DNA of 64,000 bases from Kribbella qitaiheensis (GCF_014217565.1 NZ_CP043661.1:2852001-2916000), one strand, 5' to 3'; positions 28,501-37,031 are shown, counted from the stretch's first letter. Translations and numbers: made by a program. Notes: generated from the letters alone by a model not told the origin.

Positions 28501-29637
28501 ACCGGACTGGAGTTGGCCAAGACAACGCTGGTCAGCGGTGACTACGACGGCGACCACCTCGAGGACATCGGCCTGCTGTACGCCGCGGCAGACGGTGATC
28601 GCGAGGTGTACACCCTGCACTCCACCGGGACTGCGTTCGACGACAAGGCGAAGACCTGGTCAGGTGCGGTCGCGGCAGTGACCGGCCCGAAGTTCGACAT
28701 CGAGCACCGGCAGTACGAGCTGGTCAACAAGAACAGCGGTAAGTGCCTGAACGTCGACGCCAGCAGCGTTGCCGACAACGCCAAGGTGATCCAGTACGCC
28801 TGCATTGGGAACAGGCTGAACGAGCGCTTCCGACTGATACCGATCGCCGGGACCGACCAGTACAGCATCCGGCCGGTGCACACCGCGGTCGACGCCGGAC
28901 CGATCAAGTGCCTCAACGTGACCGGTGGCAGCTCACAGGACGAGGCGAACGTCGTACAGACCGCCTGTGGCGGTGGGCTGGGTGAGCCGCGGGCGTGGGA
29001 GCAGGTGACGTTCGGCTACGTCGACGGCAGCGCCTACGAGACCGTCGTCCAGTTGCGGTTCGCGCACAGTGAAAAGTGTCTCGGCGTGGCCGATGCCTCG
29101 CTGAACGACAGTGCGCTGATCCAGCAGACGTCCTGCGGCCAGTCGGCGAGCGAGCAGTGGATTCTGCGGCCGACGTTCAACGCCACCCAGCTGGGCGGCG
29201 TCAACGGCAGCGCCCGGTACCGCGTCGACGCGGCCAGCGGTACGACGACGGTTCTCGAGGTACCGAAGTGTGTCACCGCGGCCGGCAGCCCGGTCCGGAT
29301 GGGCACGTGGTCGACGACCAGCCTCTGCCAGAAGTGGACACTGCGCAGTCTCGGTGACGACATGTACAAGATCATCGACACCAACACCAAGCAGGCCCTC
29401 GAGATCAACGGCTGCTCGAAGTTGCCCAGAGCAAACATGATCATCTTCACGGACAACACGTCCGAGTGCGAGAAGTGGCGGATCGAGCCGACCCCCGGCG
29501 GAAGCTACAGCGTGATCGCCGTCAGCTCCGGCCTCTCACTGGACGTCGCCGGAGGCAGCTCCACCGCCGGCGCCGAGGTGATCACCTGGTTCTACCACGG
29601 CGGAAAGGGCCAGCGCTGGTCCTTCAAACCCCAGTAA
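25579..29637 (+). CDS. Secreted FG-GAP repeat / ricin-type lectin protein
   Basis: 1352 residues. The signal peptide is SLSVVLMALAAVLVAGPAGA. A DNRLRE-like beta domain (about 290-400; NVYRSMFLMRTVSGAQAI) follows a domain common in actinobacterial RHS-type proteins. FG-GAP/VCBS calcium-binding repeats lie at about 708-1020 (GDSNGDGKADITAVL, GDFDGDGKTDMAVFRSG, GDVDGDGKDDIVVQN, VDIDKDGKADLL). Ricin B-type trefoils with Q-W motifs lie at about 1040-1352 (KNSGKCLNVDASSVADNA, KGQRWSFKPQ). It is an extracellular, probably carbohydrate-binding protein. Divergent pairing with the RHS gene suggests a joint surface role. Confidence 0.88.
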   Translation: MRRRRLSLSVVLMALAAVLVAGPAGAGAPAQAAPVAAPPVMDPNVASPEARAMATALRTGQRVEQAEHRTETGQVFANPDGTKTMEQHSQPVRVHKGRDWVDPDPTLKLEADGLVRPVATVSPLVLSGGGNQDLVSIGAPGARIRLGWPGVLPKPVLSGNIATYPSVLPGVDLQITAEVDRFSELLVVHDRAAAANPALATLRFPVSAEGITLRVQPDGSTRATDRTGKLVYTADRPTMWDASSDVKPRSAKLGIRQEPGHFVLTPDRKLLTDPAAKFPLYIDPSISGTSINWLHVNKDSTSVDGWTYDRDAGGAKVGPRWGEPANVYRSMFLMRTVSGAQAIAGSTILSAQFRITLDWSSSGTAKPVQLWQLPDLDTANKNLNWGTTNATYWKTLLDTRSGAAWPEEKTFPMEFGVPDAASPLRTMVQAVANARKPTLSLGLRSPNEGTSQEAQFHWKKFIPSSAALAIKYNTTPKMPKGLNLTRPRPCGTAAAPIPVLTAQPQWASVADDPDLGDNVTTTLQIKDPAGTVVHESAVGPTVSGAAFAWPETPVGKLTIGVVYSYTAFTKDAANATSPVTPACYFVIDTAAPAVPKIESTDFPNAGDPVIEARKTGKVTFKPAAGETDLDEYVYGFQADALSSRVKAGADGTATIPITVHPDPVTGVPSLRLYVRAVDRAGNSSAIREAWELSAKSPVGTAPTVRGDSNGDGKADITAVLDHGFGRTGIWNIVSAGSSFYAGTMAWDTGEGTGFSLAKVKPVQGDFDGDGKTDMAVFRSGAGGRMWLYKLPSDGNEYQNPPAAWSTETSPWQLNTARVVSGDVDGDGKDDIVVQNAGTGDNWQAQVYRAADDFAVPVTWAQAAAGNTWSRSAPLLVDIDKDGKADLLSVRNLTGCRTAVDMYRSTGTAFAAATTIYDSGVDGFCWDKSRFTVADPDGNGRDDVLALTENTPTDGTLVVFSSDGTQLTKSERRHVTGLELAKTTLVSGDYDGDHLEDIGLLYAAADGDREVYTLHSTGTAFDDKAKTWSGAVAAVTGPKFDIEHRQYELVNKNSGKCLNVDASSVADNAKVIQYACIGNRLNERFRLIPIAGTDQYSIRPVHTAVDAGPIKCLNVTGGSSQDEANVVQTACGGGLGEPRAWEQVTFGYVDGSAYETVVQLRFAHSEKCLGVADASLNDSALIQQTSCGQSASEQWILRPTFNATQLGGVNGSARYRVDAASGTTTVLEVPKCVTAAGSPVRMGTWSTTSLCQKWTLRSLGDDMYKIIDTNTKQALEINGCSKLPRANMIIFTDNTSECEKWRIEPTPGGSYSVIAVSSGLSLDVAGGSSTAGAEVITWFYHGGKGQRWSFKPQ

Positions 29638-29646
29638 CCCCATAGC

Positions 29647-29686
29647 GTCCGAAGGATCGGAGGGCGTGGTCTCCGGTCTTTCGGAC
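29647..29686 (+). terminator. Long hairpin after the FG-GAP gene
   Basis: gtccgaaggatcggag (29647-29662) pairs with ctccggtctttcggac (29671-29686), 14 of 16 positions, with an 8-base loop. It starts 9 bp after the stop codon. It has no T-tract but is a strong structure at the right place. Confidence 0.55.
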
Positions 29687-29842
29687 ATTAACGGGGTTCG
29701 CCCCGGATGCGTCCGAAAACCGGAGGCGCGCAACGCCGGGTTCTGTGGTGGGTGATCGGTCGCGTTCCCGGCATACGCAATCCGCCCCGCGGCTGGCAAA
29801 GGGTTCGGCTGTGACTCGCTGCGGCGATCGAGGCAGGTCTGA

Positions 29843-30064
29843 ATTCTCCACCGGCACGGCGTGCCGATGCGCCGCCGTGGCCTCTTGCCTGAGCAGGTCG
29901 ACGACGCCATCCACCTCTACAACCTCGGCTGGTCACTGGCGCGAGTCGGCCAACACCTGGGTGTCGACCACACCACCGTGCTGAACAAACTGCGCGAACG
30001 CGGCATCCCCACTCGAGACACCCACGGACACCCACGCATCGAAGCAGGTGCACCTATGGAATGA
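29843..30064 (+). pseudogene. Tandem-HTH repeat gene, copy 2 (3' half only)
   Basis: Begins right after an in-frame stop, in the middle of the family consensus ([18 protein letters not shown]). It continues through the second HTH ([35 protein letters not shown]) to a GHPR tail and ends at 30064. The whole N-terminal half and first HTH are missing. It marks the right edge of the RHS/FG-GAP segment. Confidence 0.65.
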
Positions 30065-30159
30065 GAGCGGGTCCAACGGCTGCGGTCATGGCCGTGGCCG
30101 CACTGGGCGCCGTCGCAGGGCTGGCCGTCGCCTGGTCACGCGCACGGTGGGGAGCCTGA
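30061..30159 (+). CDS. Possible 32-residue single-helix membrane peptide
   Basis: ATG 30061 overlaps the stop of the preceding HTH remnant (ATGA). The peptide is [20 protein letters not shown] followed by [12 protein letters not shown]: one hydrophobic helix with a positive end. It has no independent ribosome binding site. It may be chance, but the overlap and composition are suggestive. Confidence 0.25.
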   Translation: MRAGPTAAVMAVAALGAVAGLAVAWSRARWGA

Positions 30160-30216
30160 CCCGTTCCGTGCCCGAGTCGACTGGTCCGCGCTGCTCCGTC
30201 GGCCACGAGGACCCGC

Positions 30217-31082
30217 TCACCCAGCTGCTCGCAGGTCGTGCTTGTCCAGCCAGGAAACGATGGCGGTGGCGATCGCTTCGGGCTGGTCTTCCGGGGTTTG
30301 GTGGCCGGAGGCAAGATCGTGCGCGGCGATGTCGAGACCGGCGATGTTGGTGGCGCACCAGTCGATGAGCTCCGGGCCCATCATCGCGCCGAAGAGGGGC
30401 TGGAAGGTGATCAACAGCTTGGGCACGTCGGCACTGGCCGCGAGCCAATCGTCGTAGCGGTTGACCCTGGCCACGACGTCGGCCGGCTCGCCGTCCAGTG
30501 GCATCGATCGTGCCCAGCGCAGCAGCGGCCTGCGGCTGGCCGGCGTGGGATACGGCTTGCGTAGGTTTCGAAGTCCTCATCGGTGAGCCGGGCTACCATG
30601 CTGGGCATTGCCTCGATGAACGCGTTCTGGTCCAACATCATCGTCTCGCCCACTCCGGGGGTCTTGATCGACCGGAACAGTTCGCGGCCGGCCTCAGGGA
30701 ATTCCTGCCAGGACATCGGCTTGACGATTGTCTCGGTGAACGCGATGCCCCGCACCCGGCCGGGATGGCGTGCGGCCCAGTCGAAGGCGAGCGCGCCGCC
30801 CCAGTCATGGCCGACCAGTACGACGTCGTAGAGACCTAGCGCGTCGAACCAGGCGTCCAGATAACGGGCGTGATCGTCGAAGGTATAGTCGATGTCCGGC
30901 TTGCCTGAGTCACCCATGCCGATCAGGTCCGGCGCCAGTCGTCTGCCTGGGTCGCCGACGGCCGACATGATGTGCCGCCACCCGTATGACGACGTGGGAT
31001 TGCCGTGCAGGAAGACGATCGGCGACCCGGTACCGTCCTCACGATAGAACATCGTCGAGTCGAGAACATTCTTGGTAGGCAT
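30217..31082 (-). pseudogene. Haloalkane dehalogenase-like hydrolase with a frameshift
   Basis: ATG 31082 follows AAGGAA. The N-terminal two thirds match the DhaA/LinB class: FLHGNPTSSYGWRHIM (oxyanion Asn), LIGMGDSGKPDIDY, and the nucleophile Asp in VLVGHDWGGALAFDWA. After DEDFETYA the frame is lost. The adjacent frame continues with SMPLDGEPADVVARVNRYDD and the His region ASGHQTPEDQPEAIATAI to 30217. One missing base near 30560 explains the break; restored length is about 288 residues. It lies in the same direction as the PPOX/NmrA pair. Confidence 0.8.
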
Positions 31083-31114
31083 GAGAAATTCCTTTTGTCG
31101 CGTTGAGTGAAACG

Positions 31115-31519
31115 TCAGATATTGAGGCCCAGCACGCGGTCCATCGCGATCTCGATCACGACTCGCCCTGGCGGGTTGGGTGGCGGGGACTGGTAGCGCC
31201 TGGTGTAGCGGCGCACCCCTTCGGCCACTCGGCGGGGATCGTCGGACACCGTGGCCGTGCCTTCGATTGTGATCCAGCGAAAACCCGCCACCTGGCAAAG
31301 TGCGGCGCGGCTACCTGGGTTTGCGGTCAGATTCCTGGCCTTGCGCGAGGCTGCGACGGTCATCACCCTTGCCAGCCCCGCGTCGCCGTCCCAGGTGAAA
31401 CGCACCACCACCACGTGAAGAGAGCCGTCATGCCGCACAGTCGTCAGCGTGGCAACGTTGGCCTCGGTCAGGAAAGCCTTGGCCGAAGCCAACAACGGCT
31501 TCGCCTTCGCGCAGGTCAC
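31115..31519 (-). CDS. Pyridoxamine 5'-phosphate oxidase-like (PPOX class) protein
   Basis: 134 residues with split-barrel flavin/F420-binding features: EANVATLTTVRHDGSLHVV, VVRFTWDGDAG, TVAASRKARNLTANPGSR and ITIEGTATVSDDPRRV. The GTG at 31519 overlaps the stop of the upstream NmrA gene (GTGA), so translation is coupled. Enzymes of this type reduce small molecules with FMN or F420; the cofactor cannot be decided here. Confidence 0.85.
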   Translation of the reverse strand: MTCAKAKPLLASAKAFLTEANVATLTTVRHDGSLHVVVVRFTWDGDAGLARVMTVAASRKARNLTANPGSRAALCQVAGFRWITIEGTATVSDDPRRVAEGVRRYTRRYQSPPPNPPGRVVIEIAMDRVLGLNI

Positions 31520-32343
31520 TTGAAGGCCGCGATGTTGCGCGCCGCCCAGTCGGCGAAAGTGCGGGCCTGGCGGCCCAGGATCTGCTCGACCTCGGGGCTC
31601 ACCTGCTGCTCCTCGGCCGACGGCAGGCCCAGGATGTCGAGAGTGCTTTCCGCGACCGGCTCGGGCATGAACCGCAGCATCTGGACCCGTGCCTCCTCGC
31701 GGCTCTGCTCGCCGAACCGCACTGGCTCGCCCAGCGCGGCTTCGATCGCCGCGGCCCGCTGCCGGGGCGAGATCGGCGCCGGCCCGGTCAGTGCGTAGGT
31801 ATTGCCTACGTGACGGGCGTCGCGCAATGCGACCGCGGCGACTTCGGCGATGTCGGCCGGATCGATGCCCGGTATCGCGACATCGCCGAACGGCGCGGCA
31901 ACCATACGTCGCGTACGGACCATTTCGGCCCACTGGAGCGTGTTGGAGTGAAAGCCACCCGGCCGCAGCATCGTCCATTCCAGACTCGACTGCTGGACGG
32001 CGGCTTCGAGGTTCGAGGGGTGGCGCCCGGTGGCGACGCCCTGGGAGGACAGCAAGACGACCCGCCGAACGCCGGCGGCTCGCACGACTTCGAGGACGTC
32101 GCCGAGGTTGCCGCCGGCCCCCATAAAGTCGCCGGAGGTCAGGAGGAACAGCGCCTCAGCCTCGTCGAGGGCAGGTTTGAGGTTCTCCGGCTCGAGCAGG
32201 TCGGCCTGCTGAAACGCCACCCCTGCGGGCACATCCTGGGCAGCGATCCGTCGAGCGACCGCTGTCACCTCTTCGCCCGCGGTGACCAGTGCCTCCACCA
32301 GCGGTCGTCCCACGTTTCCCGTCGCTCCGGTTACCACGATCAT
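31516..32343 (-). CDS. NmrA/SDR-type NAD(P)-binding protein
   Basis: 275 residues. The N-terminal Rossmann motif is MIVVTGATGNVGRPLVEALV. Further features are VVLLSSQGVATGRHPSNLE, MLRPGGFHSNTLQWAE and GIDPADIAEVAAVALRDARH, as in atypical SDRs of the NmrA/HSCARG group (including QOR2-like quinone reductases). It is divergent from the HxlR regulator, a frequent pairing for redox-stress operons. Confidence 0.87.
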   Translation of the reverse strand: MIVVTGATGNVGRPLVEALVTAGEEVTAVARRIAAQDVPAGVAFQQADLLEPENLKPALDEAEALFLLTSGDFMGAGGNLGDVLEVVRAAGVRRVVLLSSQGVATGRHPSNLEAAVQQSSLEWTMLRPGGFHSNTLQWAEMVRTRRMVAAPFGDVAIPGIDPADIAEVAAVALRDARHVGNTYALTGPAPISPRQRAAAIEAALGEPVRFGEQSREEARVQMLRFMPEPVAESTLDILGLPSAEEQQVSPEVEQILGRQARTFADWAARNIAAFK

Positions 32344-32402
32344 GTTCGCTCCCGAATCCGAGTTCGTTTTCTGATTCGGCCAAGCTACTGTCGAGGAGCT
32401 AG

Positions 32403-32412
32403 TAGGTACCTA
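32403..32412. promoter_or_regulatory. Palindromic site in the HxlR/NmrA divergent promoter
   Basis: taggtaccta is a perfect 10-bp palindrome, flanked by a partly symmetric ctag...ctag, in the 92-bp gap between the two divergent starts. HxlR-family proteins bind such palindromes between themselves and the target gene. Confidence 0.55.
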
Positions 32413-32435
32413 GAGGAAAGTATTGGGGAAACGGT

Positions 32436-32828
32436 GTGAAAGTGACCGAGCTCACCGAGGTCGATCCGGAGCAGGCCTGCCCGATCGCGCCCGTGGTCGA
32501 CATCGTGTTCAGCCGCTGGACCACCCCGATCCTGTGGGTGCTCAACGAGTTCGGGCGACAGCGATTCGTGGCACTGTCGCGCCGCGTCACCACGATCACG
32601 CCCAAGGTGCTGACCCAGCGGCTACGGCAAATGGAACGCGACGGGCTCGTCGAGCGCACCTATTACCCTGAGGTCCCACCGCGGGTGGAGTACGAGATCA
32701 GCGAACTGGGCCGCAGCCTGTCGCCGCTGTTCGCGGCGCTCTCGGAGTGGTCGGTCAACCTGGACAAGGTCGAGCAGGCCCGGCAGGACTACGACGCCCG
32801 CGAGCAGGCCCCCCGGCGTCGAACCTGA
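32436..32828 (+). CDS. HxlR family winged-helix transcriptional regulator
   Basis: 130 residues. It has the conserved ACPIAPVVDIVFSRWTTPIL segment with the family Cys, the recognition region RVTTITPKVLTQRLRQMERD, then GLVERTYYPEVPPRVEYEIS. The GTG at 32436 lies after a GGGGAAACG region. It probably controls the divergent NmrA-PPOX-dehalogenase genes in response to electrophiles or quinones. Confidence 0.9.
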   Translation: MKVTELTEVDPEQACPIAPVVDIVFSRWTTPILWVLNEFGRQRFVALSRRVTTITPKVLTQRLRQMERDGLVERTYYPEVPPRVEYEISELGRSLSPLFAALSEWSVNLDKVEQARQDYDAREQAPRRRT

Positions 32829-32859
32829 CTCGTCCGTGGCGTTCTCATCCAGCATCCAA

Positions 32860-33395
32860 GCGACGCCGCCCGTATCCGGCGAACAGGCATCGACCTGGAC
32901 GGCGCACCGTACGCCGATCCGCCCCGGCCGCAGTCGATCGAGGTGTGTCGTTCGGTGCGGGAGGGCGGCGACACCAAGACCCACGAGTCCCGGCGAACCC
33001 CGCGACTGCCGGAGCGCTGCATAGAAGCGCTCCGGGAGCACCGGGCGCAGCAGCAGACCATGCAGGCGACGGCTGACGATCGGTGGAGGCATCTCAACCT
33101 GGTGTTCTGTATTGCGATCGGCACCGAGCTGGACGCTGCCAACGTCCGGCGAGATTTCCGGCGCGTAGCCGACCGCACGCCTGGCCTGAACAGTGCCGAG
33201 TGGACGCCTCGCGAGATGTGGCACAGCTTCGTGTCAACTGCTGCTCGGTGAAGGCGGGCTGAGCATCGAGAAGATCTCACTGCTAGTCGGCCACAAGAGC
33301 ACTCAGGTGACCGAGTCGTCTACCGCCACCAGCTGCGACCGGTACTCACTGAGGGAGCCGAAGCGATGGACGGACTGTTGCCTCAGAACCGGTAG
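32860..33395 (+). pseudogene. Tyrosine recombinase remnant (catalytic half, frameshifted)
   Basis: Reading across three frames gives a recognisable integrase C-terminal domain: GIDLDGAPYADPP, THESRRTPRLPERCIEALRE, NLVFCIAIGTELDAANVRRD, WTPREMWHSFVS, then GGLSIEKISLLVGHKSTQV and VVYRHQLRPVLTEGAEAM. The box-II region has PREMWHSF in place of LRHT/S, and the Tyr is in the third frame. It is therefore dead. Tandem-HTH copy 3 follows directly. Confidence 0.8.
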
Positions 33396-33417
33396 TCACT
33401 CAGTTAGAGACTCGGGT

Positions 33418-33440
33418 CCCTTTCCCTAGCCGGGAAAGGG
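33418..33440. repeat. Perfect hairpin at the 5' border of repeat copy 3
   Basis: ccctttccc (33418-33426) and gggaaaggg (33432-33440) flank a 5-base loop, right after the recombinase remnant and right before the conserved start of the HTH repeat. It may be the recombinase gene's terminator or a conserved element edge. Confidence 0.65.
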
Positions 33441-34009
33441 CCTCTGACATGCGGTGGACCTGCCGGGACCGCATTACAACACAAACGCGCAGGTCAGAGA
33501 CCTAGAGCGGACTCGTCAAACAACTCCCGAAGCCCTCCTCGACGCCAAAGTCAGCCGATCTGCCCCGCCAACGACCTCGAACAGCCAGACGGCTCAATGC
33601 TGAGCAGACGGCACAGCTGGTGGTCGATTATGTGGACGGCGCGAACCTGCGCGGGCTGCGGAACGCGCCCAACATCTATCCGGCCGGCGCCCATCTGGCC
33701 GCGACGGCGGCCGCGACGGCCGAGGCGCTCGGACGCGAACGGGTCCGCCGGGCCGAATTGATCTTGCGACTGGGCACACGGTTCGGCATCCACCCGGATA
33801 CGGCTGGGCTGATCTTGCGGCGGGAGAGGGTCGCGATGCGGCCGAAGGGACTCGCGCCAAAGCAGGTCGTCGAAGCCGCGCGGCTCTACGAAGAGGGCTG
33901 GTCATCGGCCCGGATCGGTAGGCGGCTGGGCTTCAACGGGGCGACGATCGTCACCGCCTTAAGCAAACAAGGTGTGCGTACCAGAGGTGCTCAAGAGCGA
34001 CCTCGGTAG
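33440..34009 (+). pseudogene. Tandem-HTH repeat gene, copy 3 (rearranged)
   Basis: The DNA starts with the family's conserved opening (gcctctgac, then a segment coding GPHYNTNAQVRDLER) but is frameshifted. An open frame then runs 33620-34009. It begins VDYVDGANLRGLRNAPNIY and has an extra Ala/Arg-rich stretch of about 40 codons absent from other copies. It then rejoins the family at RFGIHPDTAGLILRRERVAM and finishes with a second HTH (LYEEGWSSARIGRRLGFNGA). The inserted segment makes it a chimera. Confidence 0.65.
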
Positions 34010-34432
34010 ACAGCTGATTGCTATCGCTCTCATCTACTGCACCAGCCAGCCTCCGACTGGCCCCGGCATGCCAGGCGTAGCTATGTGAGGCCGGTGGGCG
34101 ACCCATCGGGCCCCACACGCCCGCCGACGTCCAGTACGGCCTCACCGCGGCCAGCGACCAGCGCCGCCGTCGCGCCCTGACCACGGGCCGGACCGCAGCC
34201 CCCCGAACAATTCACCACCGCCACAACACTGGCCATCCTCACCCTGCCTTACGCAACCTCGATCAACCAACTCATCCAGAAGAGCCCGCGGCCTAACTCC
34301 CGCGGGCCCTCAACCACCTTGGACTTGACGAATTCCGCTCCGCCAAATACTTGCGTGGATGGCGATCGTCGGCGCCGCTCGCTACGCTCTGTGGCAAGCC
34401 GAAGCAATCAGTTAGCGGAGAGTCGATACCCT
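34010..34432. other. Intergenic region upstream of the SMC defence operon
   Basis: No credible gene. gcccgcgg (34284-34291) and ccgcgggc (34300-34307) form a perfect GC hairpin 125 bp before the operon. A TTGACG box (34325-34330) with a weak AATACT (34346-34351) downstream could serve as promoter for the operon. Confidence 0.4.
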
Positions 34433-35734
34433 ATGGAATCGTTGTTCGAGGATGCACAGCGCGACGGCCTGCTGGCGCGCGTTTCGGCGTTCATCGCTCC
34501 AGTCGCAGCCAATGCCGGTGCCGTCGTCGACTCTCTCGACGCTCTCGACTTGGCGGATGCTGTCTACCAGGCGTTCGGCGATTTGGACGCCGATGGCGGC
34601 CTGGGCCGCGCTCAGTTGGCGGAGGCTTGCGCCGACATCTGTCCGGACTCAGCGCGATTCAACTCTCGTTTCGACCTCTACTGTCATCTCCGCATGCTCA
34701 TGCCGGTTCGCGATAAGGCTCATCAGCAGCGATACGTCTTCAACCCCACATCAGCCGCAGCTTTGATGGTGTTTGAACGTCTCGGACAGGATGGCGGAGT
34801 TCAGGAGATCCTGACCCTGCTAGACCGCACACGCAGCGGATTGCGTTCCGGTGTGGCCACGTCGGAGCATGTGCAGCATGCGCTGGCACAAGCCCGTCGA
34901 GGATTCTCTGTCAACGCGGATCACCTGAATCGGCTGGTAGCCTCGTCGCCCCTTGAAGAACTACTGGCGGAGCGACGGCACCACCGAACCGGAGATACGC
35001 TCCTCAAGGATGCAAGAGACCTCATCACGCTGGTGGTTCAAAGGTTCCCACCTCTGGCAGCCGACGGCGATCGCTTGATCCGCGAGGCAGTTCGTTACTC
35101 CCAAGCGGTGCAACGCTTCATCGGCAGACTCCTCGACGAGGCTGCCGCCCACCGGGACTTCTCGATGCTCGACGCGGAGCAATACCTGACCGCCGCTCTG
35201 ACCGCTGACGTCGAAGCGCTATCCCATCCGTTTTCACAGGTGATCTTTGATCCCGCGAATCCACCTGTGGACGCGGATGGCATCGTCGGCGCGGTCGACG
35301 ATGTGGTCCCACGACCTACCCGCCGGCGAGCTCCGCAACCTGCCGATCCGAGCCCCGGAGACGATCCAGTCCTACTGGCGCGCGAGCGTACGGAGCGAAC
35401 CAGGCGAAGGCGCCTGCTCGCCGCGGAAATGAGTCTCGACGGAGAGCCAACCGCAGACGTGACGACAGCACTGCGACTGGCAGGTTGGCCTGGAGCAGCG
35501 GTGAGGGTCGCCGATCTGCTCGCCGCGCACGCCGATCCGGATTTGCCGTACAGCGTCGAACTAAGTGAGGCACTGATCGTCGACCCGCCCGGTGTTGTTA
35601 CACACGTCTCCCCCGTCAGAGTCAACCGACACGCCACGATGGCTTCCCTGGCCGACGCATCATCCTTGACGTGGGAGCCCCACCTGACCGATGAGCTACA
35701 GATTGACGTCGAAGAGAGCTTGCGTGAGCACTAA
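34433..35734 (+). CDS. Wadjet/MksF-like kleisin subunit (JetA-like)
   Basis: 433 residues, ATG 34433. The N-terminal region looks like a winged helix (LDLADAVYQAFGDLDADGGL, HQQRYVFNPTSAAALMVFER). A helical bundle follows (VVQRFPPLAADGDRLIREAV, RYSQAVQRFIGRLLDEAA), then a charged linker and a small C-terminal domain, which is the layout of MukF/MksF-type kleisins. It is the first gene of a tightly packed plus-strand operon whose later members are an SMC ATPase and a Toprim protein, and that context carries the assignment. The predicted role is bridging the SMC dimer. Sequence identity to any named JetA type is not claimed. Confidence 0.65.
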   Translation: MESLFEDAQRDGLLARVSAFIAPVAANAGAVVDSLDALDLADAVYQAFGDLDADGGLGRAQLAEACADICPDSARFNSRFDLYCHLRMLMPVRDKAHQQRYVFNPTSAAALMVFERLGQDGGVQEILTLLDRTRSGLRSGVATSEHVQHALAQARRGFSVNADHLNRLVASSPLEELLAERRHHRTGDTLLKDARDLITLVVQRFPPLAADGDRLIREAVRYSQAVQRFIGRLLDEAAAHRDFSMLDAEQYLTAALTADVEALSHPFSQVIFDPANPPVDADGIVGAVDDVVPRPTRRRAPQPADPSPGDDPVLLARERTERTRRRRLLAAEMSLDGEPTADVTTALRLAGWPGAAVRVADLLAAHADPDLPYSVELSEALIVDPPGVVTHVSPVRVNRHATMASLADASSLTWEPHLTDELQIDVEESLREH

Positions 35735-36363
35735 ACCGACCATCGTTGTCGAAACCCGACTGCTGTACGAGAGACCGGATCGCCAGTTGCTGGCCGCCTT
35801 AAGGACTCTGCGGACCGCCCCTGGACCTGAGAATCCGTCGGAGGAACGAGTACTCCGGGCAGCTGCGCGCAAGATCGGCCGGTCCGTCGTCGAGGTACAT
35901 GCCGGACAAATCCTACTGGGTTGGGATGCCGATACTAATGGCACCTGGGGAGGCGAGGGGATGGACTCCGTCCGCTCGGCGCGTCCGGCTCAGCCTCGTC
36001 TGCTTCGGACGCTGGCTGCCTGCTTGAGATGCTGCTGGACCGACCCCAATGCGCCCATCTACCCGGCAGAATTAGCAAGTGTTGACGACGTGCTCGCTAC
36101 AGTGAACTTCCTGAGGGCGCCCAACGAAACAGGTGGGACCAATGTCGGAGGTACCCGGCATGCACGCGGGGCGTTAACCACCTTGGATTTTGCCGGATTG
36201 ATCGTGCTCAACCAGGCAGAGCAGACCATCATGCTGGGACCGGTGGTCGCGGCCCTGGCCAGACCACGAGGTGTCAGTTCTACGCGGAGTCTGGTCGCGT
36301 CTGCCCCGGCCGCCTGCCGAACGAGTCACCAGAATCAGCGACGGTTTCGGCGAGTCCAAATGA
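35724..36363 (+). pseudogene. First small winged-helix (KITE-like) subunit, frameshifted
   Basis: GTG 35724 overlaps the end of the kleisin gene. The protein runs from STKPTIVVETRLLYERPDRQ through LLRTLAACLRCCWTDPNAPI to GLIVLNQAEQTIMLGPVVAA. One extra C at 36253-36255 shifts the frame. Without it the sequence continues WPDHEVSVLRGVWSRLPRPP to a stop at 36361-36363 that overlaps the next ATG. Corrected length is about 212 residues with a winged-helix end, as in MksE/JetB. As deposited, the frame fuses to the next gene. It could be an additional KITE subunit or a divergent partner of the next gene. Confidence 0.55.
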
Positions 36364-37031
36364 GGTCTCCTTCACGTGGTCCAGGTCTCGCAGACCTCGA
36401 TACTTCCGCCCGTGCGGATGTCCTGGTTGCGGTCAGGGCCGTGGAAGAGGCCGAGTTACCAGTCCCCCGGACGGCGTTTCGAGCACTGGGAGATGCAGCC
36501 CTGCGTGCTGCGGTGGAACGCGTTCTCGACGATTCTGGCCGAGTGCTGCTGGAGAGCGCACAGGGCTTCCTTTCCGGTTACGCAGAAGATGTTCGGGAAG
36601 CATTGGCCAACGATGGCCTCGGTGTACTCCCGCCGGAAGACCGTGCCGTGCTGTGCCTCGTACTGCTGCACACCGTCGCTATTCCTCGCGCGAGGGGTGT
36701 CATCGCGCGTGAGGCTGCCTGGACAGTCGCCGAGGCGGTCGACCCGCGGACACTCTTTGACTCGAAGCTGCCTGATTCACTGATCAGGGCCGCAGTCCGC
36801 CGCTTGCGAGATGCCGGAATCCTGCGTTACGGCGCCAACCGATGGATCGTTCCAGGTCCACAACTCTCACGGCTGACTCCGGCGGCCATCGAGTGGATCT
36901 TCGAGGAACTCATCGTACTGGCGGAACCGGAGGGTCTACTGGCCGAATCCGTTCGCCGCCGACGTTCGGCAAGACGAGAGTCGGCGAACATTGAATCCCC
37001 TCCTGCGTCAGCAGAAGGAGACAATCCATGA
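36360..37031 (+). CDS. Second small winged-helix subunit (JetB/MksE-like)
   Basis: 223 residues from ATG 36360, which overlaps the stop of the corrected upstream gene (ATGA). The C-terminal winged helix includes DRAVLCLVLLHTVAIPRARG, LIRAAVRRLRDAGILRYGAN and RWIVPGPQLSRLTP. Its size and layout match JetB/MksE KITE proteins that bind the kleisin. It overlaps the SMC gene by 4 bp. A longer frame reaching back to 35691 exists only because of the upstream indel. Confidence 0.62.
   Translation: MRSPSRGPGLADLDTSARADVLVAVRAVEEAELPVPRTAFRALGDAALRAAVERVLDDSGRVLLESAQGFLSGYAEDVREALANDGLGVLPPEDRAVLCLVLLHTVAIPRARGVIAREAAWTVAEAVDPRTLFDSKLPDSLIRAAVRRLRDAGILRYGANRWIVPGPQLSRLTPAAIEWIFEELIVLAEPEGLLAESVRRRRSARRESANIESPPASAEGDNP

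Noticed and set aside
35691..37031. A single 446-residue protein
   Set aside because: The middle (ALARPRGVSSTRSLVASAPA) looks out of frame. Correcting one base yields two normal-sized proteins with an ATGA overlap.
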